This document shows positions 18,211-27,584 of a stretch of DNA of 64,000 bases, piece after piece. The notes under the pieces were generated by a model. That model saw only the letters and a program-made list of their open reading frames with translations. It did not search any database and was not told the DNA's origin. The stretch's first letter is position 1. The number at the start of each line of letters is the position of its first letter. Position numbers and translations under genes: made by a program. This DNA comes from Castellaniella sp049671645. GTDB taxonomy: Bacteria > Pseudomonadota > Gammaproteobacteria > Burkholderiales > Burkholderiaceae_B. The stretch covers positions 62,001 through 126,000 of the forward strand of contig NZ_JBATVG010000014.1 in NCBI RefSeq assembly GCF_049671645.1, read 5' to 3'.

Positions 18211-19230
18211 ATGGCCAGCCTGAGCATCGAGCACCTGAGCACCACCTACGACCACGGCCGCGTCAAGGCAGTCGATGACGTCAGCCTGGATGTCCCCGAC
18301 GGGGAATTCCTGGTGCTGCTGGGCGCCTCGGGCTCGGGAAAATCCACCCTGATGCGCACCATCGCCGGGCTGGAGCACCCCGGCAGCGGCACCATCCGCA
18401 TCGATGGACGCGTGGCCAACGAGGAACCCCCGCGCCTGCGCAACATCGCCATGGTTTTTCAAAGCTATGCGCTCTACCCGCACAAGACGGTCGCCCGCAA
18501 CATCGCCTTTCCGCTGGAGGCCATCAAGATGCCGGCCGCCCAGATCCAGGACAAGGTCCGGTGGGCGGCCGATCTGTTCGGCATCGGCCAATTGCTGGGC
18601 CGCAAGCCCCGCGAACTGTCCGGAGGCGAACGCCAGCGGGTTGCGCTGGCCCGCGCCCTGGTCCGGACGCCCAGCCTGTTCCTGATGGACGAACCCTTGT
18701 CCAACCTGGATGCGAAGCTGCGTCACTCCGCCCGCCGGGAATTCAAGCGCCTGCACCAGCAGACCGGCATCACCACCTTGTACGTGACCCACGACCAGGT
18801 CGAAGCCATGGGACTGGGGCAACGCATCGCGGTCATGAACCACGGCAAGATCCAGCAGATCGGCACGCCCTACGAGATCTATCACGAGCCCGCCAACACC
18901 TTCGTGGCGCAGTTCATGGGTTCGCCTCCCATGAACCTGATCCCGTCGGGCGACTGGCTGCTGGGCTTCCATCCGGAAGACGCCCGCCTGACCGAACACG
19001 CCGAACTGCCGCAGCACCACATGCTGCCCATCGAAATCCAGCAGGTGGAAAACCTGGGGGCCGACGCCCTGGTCTACGGCACGTTCACGCCCAATCGCAG
19101 CGACGTCATCCTGAAGCTGCCGGAACGCCTGGCCGAAGGCCTGGCCGCCGGGCAAGCGTGCACATTCTGCGTGCCCGACGCGCTAATGCGCCGCTTCGAT
19201 CCCCGCAGCGGCCTGCGGATCCAGGACTGA
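18211..19230 (+). CDS. ABC importer ATPase (MalK/UgpC-like)
   Basis: A 339-residue ATP-binding subunit. Walker A GASGSGKST is at residues 39-47, the Q-loop at MVFQSYALYPH, the signature LSGGERQR, Walker B LFLMDEPLSNLD and the switch His in YVTHD. The C-terminal 100 residues form an OB-type regulatory domain as in MalK/UgpC, which makes it a carbohydrate-type importer. It follows the binding-protein gene by 22 bases and precedes the first permease by four bases, so it is part of the same operon. Confidence 0.93.
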   Translation: MASLSIEHLSTTYDHGRVKAVDDVSLDVPDGEFLVLLGASGSGKSTLMRTIAGLEHPGSGTIRIDGRVANEEPPRLRNIAMVFQSYALYPHKTVARNIAFPLEAIKMPAAQIQDKVRWAADLFGIGQLLGRKPRELSGGERQRVALARALVRTPSLFLMDEPLSNLDAKLRHSARREFKRLHQQTGITTLYVTHDQVEAMGLGQRIAVMNHGKIQQIGTPYEIYHEPANTFVAQFMGSPPMNLIPSGDWLLGFHPEDARLTEHAELPQHHMLPIEIQQVENLGADALVYGTFTPNRSDVILKLPERLAEGLAAGQACTFCVPDALMRRFDPRSGLRIQD

Positions 19231-19234
19231 GCCC

Positions 19235-20164
19235 ATGCCGCGCCGCCATACCTCGACCCTGACCCTGAACCAGCGCGACACGCTGCTGGCCATGGGCATG
19301 GTGCTGCCCGCCGTCCTGTACATCACCCTGCTGCTGGGCATTCCCATCGTGCTGGCCGTGATCTACAGCCTGAATGACGTCACCACCGGCAGCCCGGTGA
19401 TGCGCTTCATCGGTCTGGAAAACTTCCGGGCCTTGCTGGACACACCCGACTTTCTGCGGGCCATCGGCAACACCTTCGTCATCACGATCAGCACTCTGAT
19501 CGGCGTGCTGGTGCTGGGCACCATCCAGGCCGAACTGCTGCTGCGCCCCATCCGGGGAAAATGGCTGATCCGCTTCCTGATCCTGCTGCCCTGGACAGCG
19601 CCGGCATCCCTGAGCGCGATCGCCTGGCTGTGGATGCTGGATTCGACGTTCAGTCCGCTGGACTGGATCCTGCGAGGGCTGGGCCTGCTGGGCCACCCCG
19701 GCGCCCTGTTCGGGGATTTCGACAATACCTTCTGGCTGGGACGCAGCGGCCTGGCGCTGTTTTCCATCATCCTGGTCAACGTCTGGCGCCTGTTGCCGCT
19801 GGCCACCGTCATCATCCTGGCAGGCCTGAACGGTGTGCCGCGCGACATCCTGGAACAATCCGAAATCGACGGCGCAGGCTACTTCCGGCGCCTGTTCCAC
19901 ATCATCCTGCCCATGCTGATTCCGGTGTTCGGCGTCACGATCCTGTTCACCTTCGTCTTCGTCTTCACGGACATCGTCACCGTCTTCATCCTGACGCGCG
20001 GCGGCCCGGCCAACGCCACCCAGGTGCTGCCCACCCTGGCCTTCTTCACCGGGGTCCAGGGGGGATCGCTGGGGCGCGGCGCCGCCACGGCGCTGTTCCT
20101 GCTGCCGGTGCTGGCCGCCGTCTCGATCGTGATCCTGTCCATCATCCGCCGCCGGGAGATCTGA
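19235..20164 (+). CDS. ABC importer permease, MalF/UgpA-like
   Basis: A 309-residue inner-membrane permease with about six helices. The EAA loop that docks the ATPase is seen as EQSEIDGAGYFRRLFHI around residues 208-224. The first helix lies at residues 20-45. It is the first of two permease subunits in the operon. The next gene starts four bases after its stop. Confidence 0.92.
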   Translation: MPRRHTSTLTLNQRDTLLAMGMVLPAVLYITLLLGIPIVLAVIYSLNDVTTGSPVMRFIGLENFRALLDTPDFLRAIGNTFVITISTLIGVLVLGTIQAELLLRPIRGKWLIRFLILLPWTAPASLSAIAWLWMLDSTFSPLDWILRGLGLLGHPGALFGDFDNTFWLGRSGLALFSIILVNVWRLLPLATVIILAGLNGVPRDILEQSEIDGAGYFRRLFHIILPMLIPVFGVTILFTFVFVFTDIVTVFILTRGGPANATQVLPTLAFFTGVQGGSLGRGAATALFLLPVLAAVSIVILSIIRRREI

Positions 20165-20167
20165 ACC

Positions 20168-21013
20168 ATGCGCATCGCGTCCCGATCCCCCGCCCGCACC
20201 AGCGGCCTCTACATCGCCACGCTGCTGTTCGTGGTGTTTTCCGCCTTGCCCTTCTACGTGATGCTGATCACCAGTTTCAAAACCCAGGGCGACATCTTTT
20301 CACCGGCGGTCAACCCCTTCTGGTTTTCCGCGCCGCCCACTCTGGCGAACATCAAGCTCCTGTTTTTCCAGACCCAGTTCGTCCAATGGTTGATCAACAC
20401 GGTCTGGGTGGGGCTGGCGGTGGTCGTCATCACGCTGGCGCTGGCGGTGCCGGCGGCCTATGGGCTGGCCCGCATCGCAGGCGGCTGGGGCGAAACGCTG
20501 GGGATCGGCATTTTCCTCAGCTACCTGGTGCCCCCCACCCTGCTGTTCATCCCGTTTTCCAAGGTCATCGCCTTTCTGGGGCTGCAGAATTCGCTCTGGG
20601 CGCTGATCGTGGCCTACCCGACTTTCACCGTGCCGTTCTGCACCTGGCTGCTGATGGGGTTTTTCAAGGGAATCCCCCGCGATATCGAGGAACAGGCCAT
20701 GATCGACGGCCACGATCGCTTCAGCGCCTTCATCCACGTAGTGCTGCCCCTGGCCCTGCCCGGACTGATGACGGTGGTGGTCTTCGCCTTCACCTTGTCG
20801 ACCAGCGAATTCATCTACGCGCTGGCCTTCGTCACGCACACGGCCGACAAGACCATCAGCATCGCCGTGCCCACCGAACTGATCCGGGGCGACGTCTATC
20901 ACTGGGGGCCGCTGCTGGCGGGCGCGCTGATCGCCAGCATCCCGATCGCCGTGCTGTACACGTTCTTCATCGACCAACTGGTGGCGGGGCTGACGTCGGT
21001 GGCGCGCAACTGA
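20168..21013 (+). CDS. ABC importer permease, MalG/UgpE-like
   Basis: A 281-residue inner-membrane permease with about six helices and the MalG-type EAA loop (EEQAMIDGHDRFSAF near residues 175-189). It pairs with the preceding permease. The gene ends the importer operon; the roughly 100 bases to the convergent RND pump gene contain GC-rich inverted sequences that could terminate both transcripts. Confidence 0.92.
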   Translation: MRIASRSPARTSGLYIATLLFVVFSALPFYVMLITSFKTQGDIFSPAVNPFWFSAPPTLANIKLLFFQTQFVQWLINTVWVGLAVVVITLALAVPAAYGLARIAGGWGETLGIGIFLSYLVPPTLLFIPFSKVIAFLGLQNSLWALIVAYPTFTVPFCTWLLMGFFKGIPRDIEEQAMIDGHDRFSAFIHVVLPLALPGLMTVVVFAFTLSTSEFIYALAFVTHTADKTISIAVPTELIRGDVYHWGPLLAGALIASIPIAVLYTFFIDQLVAGLTSVARN

Positions 21014-21121
21014 GGCCTGCGCCACATCACGGGGCCGGGAAGCCTTGGAGCCAGGAGGCCGGGCGCTGTCACTACCCGGCGCCCCGCTGCGCACTGCCCC
21101 GCCCAGCGGGCCGGATTCCGT

Positions 21122-24100
21122 TCACCGACCCGTCGGGCTCGTTGCGCGAGCCGCCACCCGCCGGCTGCGCAGCCGCCGCGCCTGCTTCAACGCCCGCCCC
21201 CGCACATAATGGTGATGCACGCGATCCAGGTACAGGTAGACGACCGGCGTCGTGTACAGCGTCAGGGCCTGGGACAGGATCAGCCCGCCCACCATGGTGT
21301 AGCCCAGGGGCTGGCGCAATTCCGACCCCGCCCCCGTGCCCAGCATCAACGGCAGCCCGGCAAACAGGGCGCACAGCGTCGTCATCAGGATGGGGCGGAA
21401 CCGCAGCAAGCAGGCCTGGTAGATCGCCTCGCGCGATGACAAGCCCTGTTCGCGTTCGGCCACGATGGCGAAGTCGATCAGCAGAATGCCGTTTTTCTTC
21501 ACGATGCCGATCAGCAGCAGGATGCCAATCAGGGCAATCACGCTGAAATCCATGCCGCTGACCATCAGGATCAGCAAGGCGCCCACCCCCGCCGCCGGCA
21601 GCGTGGACAGAATGGTCAGCGGATGGATATAGCTTTCATACAGCAGGCCCAGCACGATGTAGACCGCCACCAGGGCGGCCGTGATCAGGTAGGGCTGCGT
21701 GGCCAGCGATTCCTGGAAGGCCTGGGCCGTGCCCTGGAAGGACCCCTGCACTGAAATCGGCACGGCCATCTCCGCCTGGGCCTGGTTGATGGCATCCACC
21801 GCCTGGCCCAGCGAATACCCATGCGCCAGGTTGAAGGAAATCGTCACTGCCGGGAACTGCCCCTGGTGATTGATGGAGAGATAGCCGGTCTTGGAGGTAT
21901 CCACCTTCACCAGGCTGGACAGCGGCACCTGCTGTCCCGTCAGCGGCGAGGTGATGTACAGGTGCGAGAACACGTCCGGATCGCGCTGCCATTCGGGCGT
22001 GACTTCCAGCACGACGTTATAGCTGTTGATCTGGGTGAAATACTGGGCCACCTGGCGCTGGCCCAGCGCGTCGTAGATGGTGCTGTCGATCATGGCCGGA
22101 GAAATGCCGAACATCGCGGCCCTTGCCCGGTCGATGGTGACCACCGCCGTATTGGCGCTGTTCTGCTGATCGGTGGCCAGATCGGTCAGCGGCGCCAGGG
22201 TGCGGAAGCGGTCCAGCAGCCGGGGCGCCCAGACGTTGAGTTCGTCCAGATCGGCGCTGGTCAGCGTGTACTGGTACTGCGTGCGCGACATCCGCCCGCC
22301 GACGTTGATATCCTGCCCCGCCTGCATGAACAGGCGCACCCCGGGCACTTTCGCCAGTTGCGGATTCAGGCGCCGGATCACGGCATCGGCCGAGGCCGTG
22401 CGGCCCTGGTCCCTGGGCCTCAGGCTGATGAAGAAGCGGCCGGTGTTGAAGGTCGGCGCGTTGCTGGTCATGCCGAAAGAGGCGACGTCGGGGTCCTGAC
22501 GCAGCACGTCAGCCAAGGCCATCATATGATCGTTCATGGCCTCGAACGAGCTGTCCTGGGAGGTTTCCGCCAGGCCGAAGATCGCGCCGGTGTCCTGCTG
22601 CGGGAAAAAGCCCTTGGGAATGACCACCAGCAGGACCGCCGAGGCGGCGAGCGTGGCCAGGAACACGCACAGCGTCAGGAAGGCATGGTTCAGGACCACG
22701 TCCAGGCTGCGCCGGTAAGCATTCAACAGGACATCGAAGCCGCGTTCAAAGGCCAGGTAGACGCGCCCATGCCGCGCGTGCTGCAGATCCCGCAGGAACT
22801 TCGAACAGAGCATGGGCGTGAGCGTCAGCGTGACCAGGACCGAGAGCCCGATGGTCATGACGACCGTCACGGCGAATTCCCGGAACAGCCGCCCCACGAT
22901 CCCCCCCATCAGCAGCAAGGGGATGAACACGGCCATCAGCGACACGGAAATCGACACGATGGTAAAGCCGATCTCGCGCGCGCCGCGCAAGGCGGCATCC
23001 AGCGGCTTCATCCCTTCTTCGACATGCCGCCAGATGTTTTCCAGCATCACGACGGCGTCGTCGACGATGAAACCGACCGAAATCGTGAGGGCCATGAGCG
23101 ACAGGTTGTCCAGGCTGTAGCCCGCCAGGTACATCAGGGCGAACGTCCCCATCAGGGCCAGCGGCACCGTCACGCTGGCGATGAGGGTGCCGGCCAGGCT
23201 GCGCAGGAACATGAAGATGACCAGGACCACCAGCACGATGGACAGGATCAGCGTGAACTCGACCTCGTGCACGGATGCCTGGATATTCTGGGTGCGGTCC
23301 ATCAGGGTGCTGACATGCACGCTGGCCGGCATGGCCGCCATCAGCTTGGGCATTTCGGCCCGGATGCGGGCCACCGTATCGATGACGTTGGCCCCCGGCT
23401 GCTTGGTGACGCCGACCACCAGGGAGCGGCCATTGATGGCCACGTCATGAGGCCCGGCCCCGCGTCCCGCAAACGCCCAGGCGGCCTGCTTCGCGTCTTC
23501 CGGTCCTGGCACGGCCTGGCCGATGTCGCGCACCCGCACAGGCGCTCCGTTGCGCCAAGCGATGATCGCGTCATTCCACTGGTCCACGTCCGTCAACTGA
23601 TCGTTGGTATAGACGGTGTAGCTCTGCCGTGTGCCATCCACCGAGCCCTTGGGCTGGCTGACGGTGGTGGTGGCGATCACGCCCCGGATGGATTCCAGGT
23701 CCAGCCCCAGCGCGGCGATCTTGCGCGGGTCGACCTGGACCCGGATGGCGGGCTTCTGCTGGCCGAAAATATTGACCTGTCCCACGCCATCCACCCGCGA
23801 CAGTTGCTGCGCCAGGATGTTGTCGGCGTAGTCGTTCACGACGGTGATCGGCAGGACGTCGGACTGCACGGACAGCAGCAGGATCGAGAAATCGGCGGGG
23901 TTGATCTTGCGGAAGGTCGGCGGGCTGGGCATGTTCGACGGCAGTTGGCGCGCCGCCGCCGCAATCGATGTCTGCACGTCCAGGGCTGCGCCATCAATGT
24001 TGCGGTCCAGATCGAACTGCAGCGTGATGCGCGAGGCGCCCAGCGTGTTTTCCGAACTCATCTGCACCAGGCCGGGGATGGTGGAAAACTGCCGTTCCAG

Positions 24101-24298
24101 TGGTTGGGCCACACTGGTCGCCATGGTTTCCGGACTGCCGCCGGGCAGTTTGGCGGTGACTTGAATGGTGGGAAAATCCACCTGCGGCAAGGGCGCCACC
24201 GGCAGCAGCGGGAACACCGCCAGCCCCACCAGGAACAGGGCCAGGGCCAGCAGCGACGTGCCGATGGGCCGCTGGATGAAAAGAGTGGAAATATTCAA
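21122..24298 (-). CDS. RND multidrug efflux pump, MdtB/MdtC-like
   Basis: A 1058-residue inner-membrane proton/drug antiporter of the HAE1 RND family. The N-terminus NISTLFIQRPIGTSLLALAL is the standard MdtB/C start and is reached only from a TTG codon, so TTG is the start. The proton-relay pair is in GFIVDDAVVMLENI of helix 4, and the second-half helix SVIALIGILLLIGIVKKNGI is intact. It lies 13 bases after its membrane-fusion partner. Enterobacterial MdtABC has two RND subunits; here there is one and no outer-membrane channel gene, so the pump probably uses a channel encoded elsewhere. Confidence 0.93.
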   Translation of the reverse strand: MNISTLFIQRPIGTSLLALALFLVGLAVFPLLPVAPLPQVDFPTIQVTAKLPGGSPETMATSVAQPLERQFSTIPGLVQMSSENTLGASRITLQFDLDRNIDGAALDVQTSIAAAARQLPSNMPSPPTFRKINPADFSILLLSVQSDVLPITVVNDYADNILAQQLSRVDGVGQVNIFGQQKPAIRVQVDPRKIAALGLDLESIRGVIATTTVSQPKGSVDGTRQSYTVYTNDQLTDVDQWNDAIIAWRNGAPVRVRDIGQAVPGPEDAKQAAWAFAGRGAGPHDVAINGRSLVVGVTKQPGANVIDTVARIRAEMPKLMAAMPASVHVSTLMDRTQNIQASVHEVEFTLILSIVLVVLVIFMFLRSLAGTLIASVTVPLALMGTFALMYLAGYSLDNLSLMALTISVGFIVDDAVVMLENIWRHVEEGMKPLDAALRGAREIGFTIVSISVSLMAVFIPLLLMGGIVGRLFREFAVTVVMTIGLSVLVTLTLTPMLCSKFLRDLQHARHGRVYLAFERGFDVLLNAYRRSLDVVLNHAFLTLCVFLATLAASAVLLVVIPKGFFPQQDTGAIFGLAETSQDSSFEAMNDHMMALADVLRQDPDVASFGMTSNAPTFNTGRFFISLRPRDQGRTASADAVIRRLNPQLAKVPGVRLFMQAGQDINVGGRMSRTQYQYTLTSADLDELNVWAPRLLDRFRTLAPLTDLATDQQNSANTAVVTIDRARAAMFGISPAMIDSTIYDALGQRQVAQYFTQINSYNVVLEVTPEWQRDPDVFSHLYITSPLTGQQVPLSSLVKVDTSKTGYLSINHQGQFPAVTISFNLAHGYSLGQAVDAINQAQAEMAVPISVQGSFQGTAQAFQESLATQPYLITAALVAVYIVLGLLYESYIHPLTILSTLPAAGVGALLILMVSGMDFSVIALIGILLLIGIVKKNGILLIDFAIVAEREQGLSSREAIYQACLLRFRPILMTTLCALFAGLPLMLGTGAGSELRQPLGYTMVGGLILSQALTLYTTPVVYLYLDRVHHHYVRGRALKQARRLRSRRVAARATSPTGR

Positions 24299-24311
24299 GA
24301 TTCAGCCCCGA

Positions 24312-25586
24312 TCACGATGCGGCGTCCGTGGCCGGGGCAGCGGCCGGCTTGGCCTCCTGCGCCGTCCCGGCGCTTTCGTCCGCCCGAGGCTGGATTTCGG
24401 CGACCCGGACGCCGGGCCGCAACCGGTATTGCCCGTCCACCACGACCCGATCGCCTGCCGCCAGGCCCTGGGCGATCACGCTGAGCCCGTCCTGAGAGGC
24501 CGACACCTGCACGGGTTGCGGCTGGACGACGTCGTCCTTGCCCACCACATAGACGAACAAGCCCTGCGCCCCGCGCTGCACGGCCGGATCCGGCACCACC
24601 AGCGCATCATGCCGCACCCCGAGGACCAGCCGCACGTCCACGGTCTGGCCCGGCCACAGGCGCTGGCCGGGGTTGGCCAATTTGGCCTTCAGGCGCAACG
24701 TGCCGCTTGCGGCGTCGATCTGGTTGTCCACCAGCACCAGGCTGCCCTGGCCCAGCACCTGGGATTGCCCCTGGGACAGCACCTGGACCTGGATCGCTCC
24801 TCCGGAGGGATCCGCCGCAGCCTTGGCCCCGGGAGTTTCGGAGGCGGTCTGCCCGGCGTCGCGGTCTTGGCCCGCCGCCTGCAAGGCTGCGCGGATCTGC
24901 GTGTAAGCGGTATCCGGCACGGTGAAACTGACGGCGATGGGATCGACCTGATTGATGACCACCAGCCCCTGGACATCAGTGGCCCGCACCAGATTGCCGG
25001 GATCCACCAGCCGCGCCCCGGTGCGGCCGGCAAACGGCGCCACGATCCGGGTGTAGGCCAGTTGCACCTGCGCCGCCTGGACCTGGGCGCCATCCGCCTG
25101 CACAGTGGCCTGCAGCGCCGCCACCTGGGCCCGCTGGGTGTCGAGCGTCTGGCGATCGATGGCCGCATGGCGGGCCAGTTCGGCATAACGCTTCAGGTCC
25201 CGGCGGGCATTATCCAGCTGCGCCTGATCGCGGCTTCGCTGCGCCACAGCTTGCGCCAGCTGCGCCTTCTGTACCCGGTCGTCCAGCTGCGCGATCAACT
25301 GCCCCTGGCGCACCGTGTCGCCTTCCTTGAAACCGACGGATTCCAGCTGGCCGTCGATGCGGGAACGCACCGTGACGGTTTCCCAGGCCTGGACGGCGCC
25401 CAACCCCGGCAGACGGATGGGCATGTCCTGCGCCTGGACGATGGCCGTTCGCACCAGAACCGGTCCGCCGCCGCCCGCCTGGGGCGCTGGCGCAGCCGCC
25501 GGACGGCTGAACCACCAGATGGCGACCCCCAGCAAGATCAGAATCGGCAGGCCAATCAACAACAAAGAACGGCGCACAGCGGACAT
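24312..25586 (-). CDS. RND efflux membrane-fusion protein, MdtA-like
   Basis: A 424-residue periplasmic adaptor. It has one N-terminal membrane anchor (residues 7-26), then a lipoyl half-motif (GAVQAWETVTVRSRIDGQL), an alpha-hairpin rich in Gln/Ala (about 100-180), a second lipoyl segment (RIVAPFAGRTGARLVDPG), a beta-barrel and a C-terminal membrane-proximal domain. An insertion of about 25 residues rich in Gln and Gly interrupts the barrel region near residues 235-280. The C-terminal tail is Ala/Pro-rich. It is the first gene of a two-gene efflux operon. Confidence 0.9.
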   Translation of the reverse strand: MSAVRRSLLLIGLPILILLGVAIWWFSRPAAAPAPQAGGGGPVLVRTAIVQAQDMPIRLPGLGAVQAWETVTVRSRIDGQLESVGFKEGDTVRQGQLIAQLDDRVQKAQLAQAVAQRSRDQAQLDNARRDLKRYAELARHAAIDRQTLDTQRAQVAALQATVQADGAQVQAAQVQLAYTRIVAPFAGRTGARLVDPGNLVRATDVQGLVVINQVDPIAVSFTVPDTAYTQIRAALQAAGQDRDAGQTASETPGAKAAADPSGGAIQVQVLSQGQSQVLGQGSLVLVDNQIDAASGTLRLKAKLANPGQRLWPGQTVDVRLVLGVRHDALVVPDPAVQRGAQGLFVYVVGKDDVVQPQPVQVSASQDGLSVIAQGLAAGDRVVVDGQYRLRPGVRVAEIQPRADESAGTAQEAKPAAAPATDAAS

Positions 25587-25697
25587 GCTTTAAGGTCCCC
25601 GACAGATTGTGACGGAATGGAACAGACGCCGACAGACGCCCTGTGCGAGTATAAGGGCAAGGCCGCCCCAAAAGATGAAGGAATTCTGGAATTCACA

Positions 25698-25817
25698 CCC
25701 CCACGCCGCGCAGGCTGGCGCCTGCTTGCTGCCCCCCGAGGGGGCGCTTTTGCCTTGGGGCGGCCCGGCGGCAAAAGCCACGCCCCCACGCCCCGCAGGC
25801 TGGCGCCTGCTTGCTGC
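25698..25817. repeat. Duplicated 35-bp repeat around a hairpin
   Basis: A 35-bp sequence (core GCAGGCTGGCGCCTGC) occurs at 25698-25732 and again at 25783-25817 with one mismatch. Between the copies lie GCCCCC/GGGGGC and the 9-bp inverted pair GCTTTTGCC (25746-25754) and GGCAAAAGC (25770-25778). The remainder of the 320-base gap between the efflux operon and the phasin gene has no supported gene. The arrangement looks like a dispersed intergenic palindromic repeat of the host genome; copy number elsewhere cannot be seen here. Confidence 0.7.
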
Positions 25818-25829
25818 AGGCCCGGGACG

Positions 25830-25858
25830 AAAAAAAGCCAGGCGGATGCCTGGCTTTT
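25830..25858 (-). terminator. Terminator of the phasin gene
   Basis: On the minus strand GCCAGGC and GCCTGGC form a stem with a four-base loop, followed by seven T. It lies about 50 bases beyond the phasin stop. Confidence 0.85.
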
Positions 25859-25906
25859 GAAGACGGAGCCGGCCGGCTACGGAACCGACCGATGCCGCTG
25901 CTGCAA

Positions 25907-26476
25907 TCAGTTGGCCGAGCGGCGAGCGCGGGCGGGCTTGGAAGCCTTGGACACGTCGGAGGCGGCCTTCAGGGTGGCGTTGGTCGCGGCGGCGAAGTTG
26001 GATTCGGCGGCGCTGGCGGCCTGGCGGGCAGCCTTGGCAGCGGATTCGTAGGCGTTCGTCGCGGTGGCCAGAGAGGACTTCAGCAGCGCCACGGCGCCTT
26101 CGGAGCCGGTGGGAGCGTTGCGGGAGAACTGTTCCACGGCGTCGGCCACGCGTTCCTGGTTCTGGGCCAGTTGCGCTTCAGCCAGCTTGCTCAGCTCGCC
26201 CTGCACGTCGGCCAGGATTTCGTAGACGTCCTTGCCATAGGCCACGGCCTGTTCCGGGCGCACCAGCGCCGAGGTGAAAGCCAGCAGTTCCTGGGCGTCT
26301 TTCAGTTCGGCGGCTTCCTGGGATTTCTGGGCGGCGTCTTCCATCGCGGCCTTGGTGGCCTTCAGGTTGAGATCGACCAGCTTCTCGAAGCCGCTGAAGA
26401 AAGTACCCTGGACAGCCAGGAAGTTGTCGACGATGGCCTTTTGCGAGGCTAGCAAGGCTTGGGGGTTTGCGCTCAT
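25907..26476 (-). CDS. phaP: Phasin family PHB granule-associated protein
   Basis: A 189-residue phasin that coats polyhydroxybutyrate granules in the cytoplasm. Phasin_2-type signatures are visible: an N-terminal SANPQALLASQKAIVDNF, KLVDLNLKATKAAMED near residues 30-45, and a long amphipathic helix rich in Ala, Gln and Glu. The C-terminus is Ala/Lys-rich and ends in a basic tail. AGGAGT precedes the ATG. It has its own promoter and two palindromes upstream that resemble PHB-responsive operators. No pha synthesis genes are in the window. Confidence 0.92.
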   Translation of the reverse strand: MSANPQALLASQKAIVDNFLAVQGTFFSGFEKLVDLNLKATKAAMEDAAQKSQEAAELKDAQELLAFTSALVRPEQAVAYGKDVYEILADVQGELSKLAEAQLAQNQERVADAVEQFSRNAPTGSEGAVALLKSSLATATNAYESAAKAARQAASAAESNFAAATNATLKAASDVSKASKPARARRSAN

Positions 26477-26538
26477 GATGACTCCTAGTCAGTAAGTAGA
26501 AGGCTTCCTCAGAGGCATCATGCCCGGCACCTTCTCGA

Positions 26539-26624
26539 CTGCAACCGTAATGTTGCAGTGCACAAATCAAATTCTAAATCAACCAACAGCGAAGTCAAGC
26601 GTTTTTTGTTGCGGCGCAACAAAA
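26539..26624 (-). promoter_or_regulatory. phaP promoter with two candidate PhaR-type operators
   Basis: On the minus strand a -35 TTGACT (26593-26598) and -10 TAGAAT (26571-26576) are 16 bases apart. A 21-bp palindrome, TTTTGTTGC/GCAACAAAA around GGC, lies at 26604-26624, immediately upstream of the -35. A second, CTGCAAC/GTTGCAG, at 26539-26558 covers the expected first transcribed bases. TGC/GCA-rich palindromes are known targets of the phasin repressor PhaR, which is the likely binder; that assignment is inference. Confidence 0.6.
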
Positions 26625-26653
26625 CAATCCGGACCTGCCGCGTGACGGTTGTT

Positions 26654-27484
26654 TCAATGCTGGGACTCGTAGCCCAGCGCCTCGGAAATGCTGGTGGTGG
26701 CCGCCAGCAGCAGCGGGATCCAGTCGTCGCGCATGCGCTCCGCCGGCGCGGACAAGGACAGCCCCGCCAACAGAGTGCCGGTGTCGTCGTAGACCCCGGC
26801 GGCAATGCAGCGCACGCCCAGTTCCAGTTCCTCGTTGTCGCGTGAATACCCATGACGCCGCACCAGGGCCAATTCGCGTTCCAGCTGGTCCAGCTGGGTG
26901 ATGCTGTTGCGCGTGTTGCCGGCCAGGCCGGTGCGCATGGCATAGCTGCGCACGCCGCGCGCGTCCCAGGTGGACAGGAACAGCTTCCCGGTGGACGTCA
27001 GGTGCAGGGGAGCCCGTCCGCCGATGGCCCGCACGACCTGCATGCCGGAGCGTTCGCTCCAGGCGCGTTCGATGTAGACGATCTCGTCTCCCTGCGCCAG
27101 GGACAGATTGACGGTCTGCCCCGTCTGGCGATGCAATTCGCGCATGGGCCCCATGGAAGCAGCGCGCACGTCCAGGCGCCCCTTGACCAGGGACCCCAAT
27201 TCCAGCAGGCGCATGCCCAGGCGGTACAGGCCGCTGTCCACCCGCTCGACATAGCGTCCGACAGCCAGATCGGCCAGGATGCGATGGGTGGTCGAGGCGT
27301 GCAGCCCCGTGGCGGCCGCCAGATCCTTCAGGGCCACAGGGTCGCGCTGTCCGGCCAGGACGTCGAGGATGCGCATGGCGCGATCCAGCACCTGGATCGT
27401 GACGGAACTGTGTTCAGCCACGGTATCCCGCAGCGATGGCTGGGGGGAGGACAACAGAGAGGAAGAGCTGGAGGGACGCGCCAT
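26654..27484 (-). CDS. IclR family transcriptional regulator
   Basis: A 276-residue regulator. A serine-rich N-terminus leads to a winged helix-turn-helix (VLDRAMRILDVLA to ATGLHASTTHRIL, about residues 30-70) and an IclR effector-binding domain with GRAPLHLTSTGK and GYSRDNEELELGVRCIAAGVYD. IclR members respond to aromatic, glyoxylate or keto acids. The ATG at MARPSS is preferred; an in-frame GTG eight codons upstream is possible and neither has a clear ribosome-binding site. Its target is unknown: it lies upstream of phaP on the same strand, separated by the phaP promoter. Confidence 0.88.
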   Translation of the reverse strand: MARPSSSSSLLSSPQPSLRDTVAEHSSVTIQVLDRAMRILDVLAGQRDPVALKDLAAATGLHASTTHRILADLAVGRYVERVDSGLYRLGMRLLELGSLVKGRLDVRAASMGPMRELHRQTGQTVNLSLAQGDEIVYIERAWSERSGMQVVRAIGGRAPLHLTSTGKLFLSTWDARGVRSYAMRTGLAGNTRNSITQLDQLERELALVRRHGYSRDNEELELGVRCIAAGVYDDTGTLLAGLSLSAPAERMRDDWIPLLLAATTSISEALGYESQH

Positions 27485-27584
27485 AAATGGAATTTGTTGC
27501 AATGCCACAATTCCATACTATGAAAAATCACTCCATCTGGCAAGCGCTAAATGTCGAACAGGCGCGGACACGCCCCGGGATATT

